Part shown: piece by piece, positions 6,196 to 8,033 of the stretch
How the letters are laid out: every line of letters begins with the position of its first letter
Numbering within the stretch: position 1 is the first letter of the stretch
DNA from: Bacteroidota bacterium
Lineage (GTDB): Bacteria; Bacteroidota; Bacteroidia; Chitinophagales; Chitinophagaceae
Length of the DNA: 8,033 nt
Assembly (NCBI GenBank): GCA_023423835.1
Contig: JAFAEW010000146.1
Span: forward strand, 1 to 8,033
Direction: 5' to 3'
The notes under the pieces: model-generated
Seen by the model: the letters and a program-made list of their open reading frames with translations, nothing else
The model's database searches: none
Told to the model about the DNA's origin: nothing
Position numbers and translations under genes: made by a program

Positions 6196-6885
6196 TCACA
6201 GTAAGCCTTCATCGGCAAAACTGTAATAGCCTTCATCGCTCACGATGATGTGGTCAAGCACATTGATATCGAAATACCGGGCGGCGTGTTTTATTTTTTG
6301 GGTCAGCTCTTCATCTGCCCTGCTCGGCTTAAGATTTCCACTCGGATGGTTATGGCAAAGAATCAGGTTGGCGGCACCGTGCGCCAATGCATTTTTTAAA
6401 ATTACTTTAGGATCAGCCACCGTTCCCGTTATTCCGCCTCTGCTGAGTGGTTCGTAATAGTTTATTTTGTTGGCTTTATTTAAATACAAAACCCAAAATT
6501 CTTCAACCGTTTTGTACTTCAGATTTGCTTGCAGGAAGTCTGCAACATCGCTGCTTTTCATCAATACCTGTTTCTTCTTTTTGCCGGCATCCCTGCGTAT
6601 TCCAAGCTGGAGGGCCGAAACAATGCTGATCGCCTTGGCCTCTCCTATGCCTTTTACTTTAAAGCCAATAATCTCGGGGACCGAAAGTGTCGAGAGTTTC
6701 TGAAGATCGTTTTCAATTTTGTCTAACAGCGCTTTTGCGAGGTCGAGGGCGCTCATGTTTTTGGTGCCGTTGCCTATCAGAATGGCGATCAGTTCGGCAT
6801 TGCTAAGCGCGTCGGGACCTTTAAGCAGCATCTTTTCTCTTGGGCGGTCGTCGGAAGCCCAGTTTTTTATAGGTATTCCAGGCAT
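6196..6885 (-). CDS. radC: RadC family JAB/MPN-domain protein
   Basis: The 229-residue product has the standard RadC layout and length. The start IPIKNWASDDRPREKML at 4-20 matches the family N-terminus and supports ATG 6885. An N-terminal helix-hairpin-helix region follows (LSNAELIAILIGNGTKN at 27-43; KGIGEAKA at 78-85). The JAB/MPN metalloprotease-like domain covers about 105-229 with Glu128 or Glu129 and the JAMM residues in HNHPSGNLKPSRADE at 178-192 (His178, His180, Ser182, Asp191), followed by LDHIIVSDEGYYSFADEGLL at the C-terminus. The metal-binding set is intact. RadC was named as a DNA repair protein, but its biochemical role is unsettled; the JAMM centre suggests a hydrolase. It is divergent from prs with 79 bases between the starts. 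Confidence 0.93.
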   Translation of the reverse strand: MPGIPIKNWASDDRPREKMLLKGPDALSNAELIAILIGNGTKNMSALDLAKALLDKIENDLQKLSTLSVPEIIGFKVKGIGEAKAISIVSALQLGIRRDAGKKKKQVLMKSSDVADFLQANLKYKTVEEFWVLYLNKANKINYYEPLSRGGITGTVADPKVILKNALAHGAANLILCHNHPSGNLKPSRADEELTQKIKHAARYFDINVLDHIIVSDEGYYSFADEGLL

Positions 6886-6903
6886 GTTGAAAAGTTATAG
6901 CAT

Positions 6904-6919
6904 GGAAATTACAATTTCC
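6904..6919. repeat. Perfect 7-bp inverted repeat between radC and prs, possible operator
   Basis: GGAAATT (6904-6910) and AATTTCC (6913-6919) are exact reverse complements separated by AC. The centre is about 18 bases before the radC start and about 35 bases before the transcription start predicted from the prs -7 candidate, which is where the -33 region would lie. The shape and place suit a dimeric DNA-binding protein, but in AT-rich intergenic DNA a short dyad can arise by chance. Confidence 0.4.
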
Positions 6920-6931
6920 TTTTCAAATTTC

Positions 6932-6939
6932 TATCTTCG
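6932..6939 (+). promoter_or_regulatory. Candidate -7 promoter element for prs
   Basis: TATCTTCG, followed by C, differs from the Bacteroidota consensus TAnnTTTG at one base. It lies 25 bases before the prs ATG, predicting a leader of about 20 bases. No clear TTG-type -33 element is found; the dyad at 6904-6919 occupies that region. Confidence 0.4.
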
Positions 6940-6964
6940 CGCCAATATTTTCTTAATTTCTTTT

Positions 6965-7918
6965 ATGGATCCATCTGCAAAATTATTTGCCGGCACCGGC
7001 TCAAAAGAACTTGCGCAAAAGATTGCTGACCAGTTTGGAGTAAAACTCGGAAAAGTTTCAATCACCAAATTCAGCGACGGTGAATTTCAACCCGTGTTTA
7101 TGGAAAGCATTCGTGGCGATTATGTTTTTCTGATTCAAAGTACCTGCGCGCCTACCGACAACCTGATGGAATTATTGTTGATGATTGACGCGGCAAAAAG
7201 AGCTAGCGCCTACAAAATTATTGCGGTCATTCCTTATTACGGTTATGCCCGGCAAGACCGGAAAGATAAACCCCGCGTGGCAATCGGAGCCAAACTCATT
7301 GCCTCTCTGTTGCAGACTGCCGGAGCCGACAGGGTGATTACCATGGATCTGCATGCGGCACAAATCCAGGGCTTCTTCGATATCCCGGTTGACCATCTCG
7401 ACAGTTCAGCAATTTTTATCCCCTATATTGAGCAACTTAAATTAGAAAATCTTACCTTTGCGGCCCCCGATGTGGGAAGCACCAACCGCGTGAGGGAAAT
7501 TGCAAGTTATTTCAATGCAGAAATGGTAATCTGCGATAAACATCGCAAGCGTGCCAATGAAATTGCAAGCATGGTGGTAATTGGCGATGTGGCAGGAAAA
7601 GATATCATACTGATCGATGATATTTGCGACACGGGCGGAACACTCGCCAGAGCCGCGGCCTTATTAAAAGAAAAAGGTGCTGTAAGTGTGAGAGCTCTTT
7701 GTACACATCCTGTTTTAAGTGGAAATGCATTCGAAAATATTGAAAACAGTGAATTGGAAGAGCTGATTGTTTGCGATACCATTCCGTTAAAATGGGAAAG
7801 TAAAAAAATTAAGGTGATCACGGTTGCCGATCTTTTTGCTATCGCAATACGAAATGCGTACGAAAATAAAAGTATTACGAGCTTGTTTATCCATTCTCAG
7901 TTAAAGGGAAAAAGATAA
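6965..7918 (+). CDS. prs: Ribose-phosphate pyrophosphokinase (PRPP synthetase)
   Basis: The 317-residue enzyme transfers pyrophosphate from ATP to ribose 5-phosphate, making PRPP for purine, pyrimidine, histidine, tryptophan and NAD synthesis. Motifs are complete: AKLFAGTGSKELAQKIA at 5-21, KFSDGE at 35-40, the ATP-binding ARQDRK at 95-100, DLHAAQIQGFFDIPVDH at 128-144 (His130), PDVGSTNRVREIA at 168-180, the flexible loop DKHRKRANE at 191-199, and the PRPP/ribose-phosphate loop IDDICDTGGT at 217-226. Length is standard for class I enzymes. The reading frame is open back to 6719, but that stretch lies antisense to radC and has no family similarity. ATG 6965 (MDPSAKLFAG) gives the normal N-terminus and leaves room for the promoter candidate at 6932. 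rplY follows after 30 bases with no terminator, so the two are probably cotranscribed. Confidence 0.96.
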   Translation: MDPSAKLFAGTGSKELAQKIADQFGVKLGKVSITKFSDGEFQPVFMESIRGDYVFLIQSTCAPTDNLMELLLMIDAAKRASAYKIIAVIPYYGYARQDRKDKPRVAIGAKLIASLLQTAGADRVITMDLHAAQIQGFFDIPVDHLDSSAIFIPYIEQLKLENLTFAAPDVGSTNRVREIASYFNAEMVICDKHRKRANEIASMVVIGDVAGKDIILIDDICDTGGTLARAAALLKEKGAVSVRALCTHPVLSGNAFENIENSELEELIVCDTIPLKWESKKIKVITVADLFAIAIRNAYENKSITSLFIHSQLKGKR

Positions 7919-7948
7919 GTTTAAAAAGTAAAATTTAAATCAACATAC

Positions 7949-8033
7949 ATGAAAACGGTTACAATCGATGGCCAACTGAGGACCGGAACCGGGAAAAAAG
8001 CCGCCCGTCAACTTCGCTCTCAGGAACTCGTGC
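7949..8033 (+). CDS. rplY: 50S ribosomal protein L25 (Ctc family), 3' end outside the window
   Basis: Only 28 codons are present. They read MKTVTIDGQLRTGTGK followed by KAARQLRSQELV, the characteristic start of L25/Ctc proteins, which bind 5S rRNA; the GKKAARQLR segment is the conserved early part of the domain. The gene begins 30 bases after the prs stop in an A/T-rich gap without a Shine-Dalgarno sequence, as is usual in Bacteroidota. The prs-rplY/ctc order, often continued by pth, is conserved in many bacteria and supports the call. Whether this is the long form with the C-terminal Ctc domain cannot be seen. Confidence 0.9.
   Translation, partial: MKTVTIDGQLRTGTGKKAARQLRSQELV

Noticed and set aside
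6890..6897. Minus-strand TAACTTTT as a -7 element for radC
   Set aside because: The last consensus base is missing, it lies within 5 bases of the start codon, and no well-spaced TTG is present; too weak to list.
6719..6964. In-frame 5' extension of prs (82 extra residues)
   Set aside because: It is antisense to radC, has no PRPP synthetase similarity, and would contain the promoter candidate. The standard family N-terminus starts at 6965.
1..8033. Mobile elements, phage genes, CRISPR arrays or defence systems
   Set aside because: No transposase, integrase, terminal repeats, regular spacer arrays or defence domains are seen; RadC here is a standard chromosomal copy beside prs, not clearly part of an island.

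Overview
The window reads as an ordinary chromosomal segment of a member of the Bacteroidota, probably close to Chitinophagaceae or another Sphingobacteriia/Chitinophagia lineage. Three things point there: a secreted protein with a type IX secretion C-terminal sorting domain, promoter elements of the Bacteroidota -7 type (TAnnTTTG) in intergenic gaps, and protein families (GSCFA, the ECPRDAMQG-type HMG-CoA lyase, the SKRYSxCGARVG aminotransferase) that I associate with this phylum. The family-level placement is inference. No mobile element, CRISPR array, tRNA or rRNA was found.

Layout. Positions 2-805 (+) hold the 3' part of a class I glutamine amidotransferase-like gene that starts before the window. 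It converges, with one base between stop codons, on a minus-strand cluster read as rlmB (2664-3404), an HMG-CoA lyase family gene (1792-2646) and a GSCFA-domain gene (807-1784). The gaps in the cluster are 17 and 7 bases, so it is probably an operon. Upstream of rlmB lies a strong minus-strand intrinsic terminator (3405-3441) that ends the transcript of a T9SS-secreted protein gene (3464-4747, minus). That gene is divergent from a PLP-dependent aminotransferase gene (4925-6136, +). Their 177-base shared intergenic region holds two opposed -7 elements about 20 bases apart. The aminotransferase converges on radC (6196-6885, minus). radC is divergent from prs (6965-7918, +), which is followed after 30 bases by the start of rplY (7949 to the window end). 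A perfect 7-bp dyad sits between radC and prs.

Functionally this is mostly housekeeping: rRNA 2'-O-methylation (RlmB), acyl-CoA cleavage (HMG-CoA lyase family), amino-acid transamination, PRPP synthesis feeding nucleotide, histidine and tryptophan synthesis, ribosomal protein L25, and RadC. prs followed by rplY/ctc is a widely conserved gene order. The exported T9SS protein and the GSCFA protein have no assignable reaction.

I do not see a previously undescribed multi-gene system. The points most worth a second look are regulatory or biochemical: the overlapping divergent promoters with a probably leaderless aminotransferase mRNA, the hairpin-bearing leader of the T9SS gene, the radC/prs dyad, and active-site departures in the HMG-CoA lyase-like enzyme and in the amidotransferase.
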